NCBI GenBank assembly: GCA_965226545.1
Contig: OZ245364.1
Span: forward strand, 434,001-498,000
Source: JAHRAW01 sp965226545
GTDB taxonomy: Bacteria; Pseudomonadota; Gammaproteobacteria; Arenicellales; Poriferihabitantaceae
Length of the DNA: 64,000 nucleotides
Direction: 5' to 3'
Made by a program: the position numbers and the translations under genes. Of the stretch, positions 63,855-64,000 are shown piece after piece. The first letter of the stretch is position 1. Each line of letters starts with the position of its first letter. The notes beneath the pieces are model-generated. The model did not search any database. It was not told the origin of the DNA and saw only the letters and a program-made list of their open reading frames with translations.

Positions 63855-64000
63855 ATGCGATTGAACACACTTAAACCGGCGGTCGGCGCCAAGCGCGCGC
63901 GCAAACGAGTCGCGCGCGGACGCGGCTCAGGCAGCGGCGGCACCGCCGGGCGCGGCGACAAGGGGCAGAAATCGCGCTCCGGCGGCTATCACAAAGTCGG
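63855..64000 (+). CDS. rplO: 50S ribosomal protein L15, 3' partial
   Basis: The first 48 codons are present and the window ends inside the gene. The N-terminus MRLNTLKPAVGAKRARKRV and the Gly/Arg-rich GRGSGSGGTAGRGDKGQKSR are typical of L15. It follows rpmD as in other spc operons. Confidence 0.95.
   Translation, partial: MRLNTLKPAVGAKRARKRVARGRGSGSGGTAGRGDKGQKSRSGGYHKV

Overview
The window reads as one GC-rich chromosome segment from a gammaproteobacterium-like organism. The evidence is the gene order tRNA-Thr/Tyr/Gly/Thr - tuf - tRNA-Trp - secE - nusG - rplKAJL - rpoBC - rpsLG - fusA - tuf - S10 and spc operons, the two tuf genes, the C-minus type S14 and the enterobacterial-style thrU-tyrU-glyT-thrT-tufB cluster. 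I cannot place it to genus. The giant autotransporters hint at a host- or surface-associated lineage, but that is inference.

Layout. (1) 1-21573: the 3' part of a giant autotransporter adhesin (at least 7190 residues, start outside the window), built of putative-Ig (He_PIG-like) repeats in a hierarchy of repeat lengths and ending in an outer-membrane beta-barrel. (2) 22004-30115: a second, 2703-residue autotransporter with its own promoter, signal peptide, related repeats and a homologous barrel, followed by a rho-independent terminator. (3) 30372-33627: ispG (isoprenoid synthesis) and a molybdopterin oxidoreductase, closely linked. (4) 33823-36190: a tRNA cluster and the first tuf. Its first tRNA, tRNA-Thr(UGU), is split in the anticodon loop by a 252-nt group I intron. 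(5) 36212-48982: secE, nusG, rplK, rplA, an L10 leader RNA, rplJ, rplL, a processing/attenuator hairpin, rpoB and rpoC. (6) 49494-54024: str operon (promoter, rpsL, rpsG, fusA, tuf). (7) 54083-64000: S10 and spc operons from rpsJ to the start of rplO.

Together regions 4-7 make most of the core transcription-translation machinery: tRNAs and EF-Tu, the antitermination factor NusG, the SecE translocon subunit, ribosomal proteins and the RNA polymerase beta subunits. The most striking element is the self-splicing-type intron in tRNA-Thr(UGU). All ten pairings I looked for (P1-P9) can be drawn by hand, and the internal guide sequence pairs with the anticodon itself. Other unusual features are the hierarchical repeats of the giant adhesin, insertions in RpoB and RpoC, and intergenic spacers that each carry their own short echoing word.
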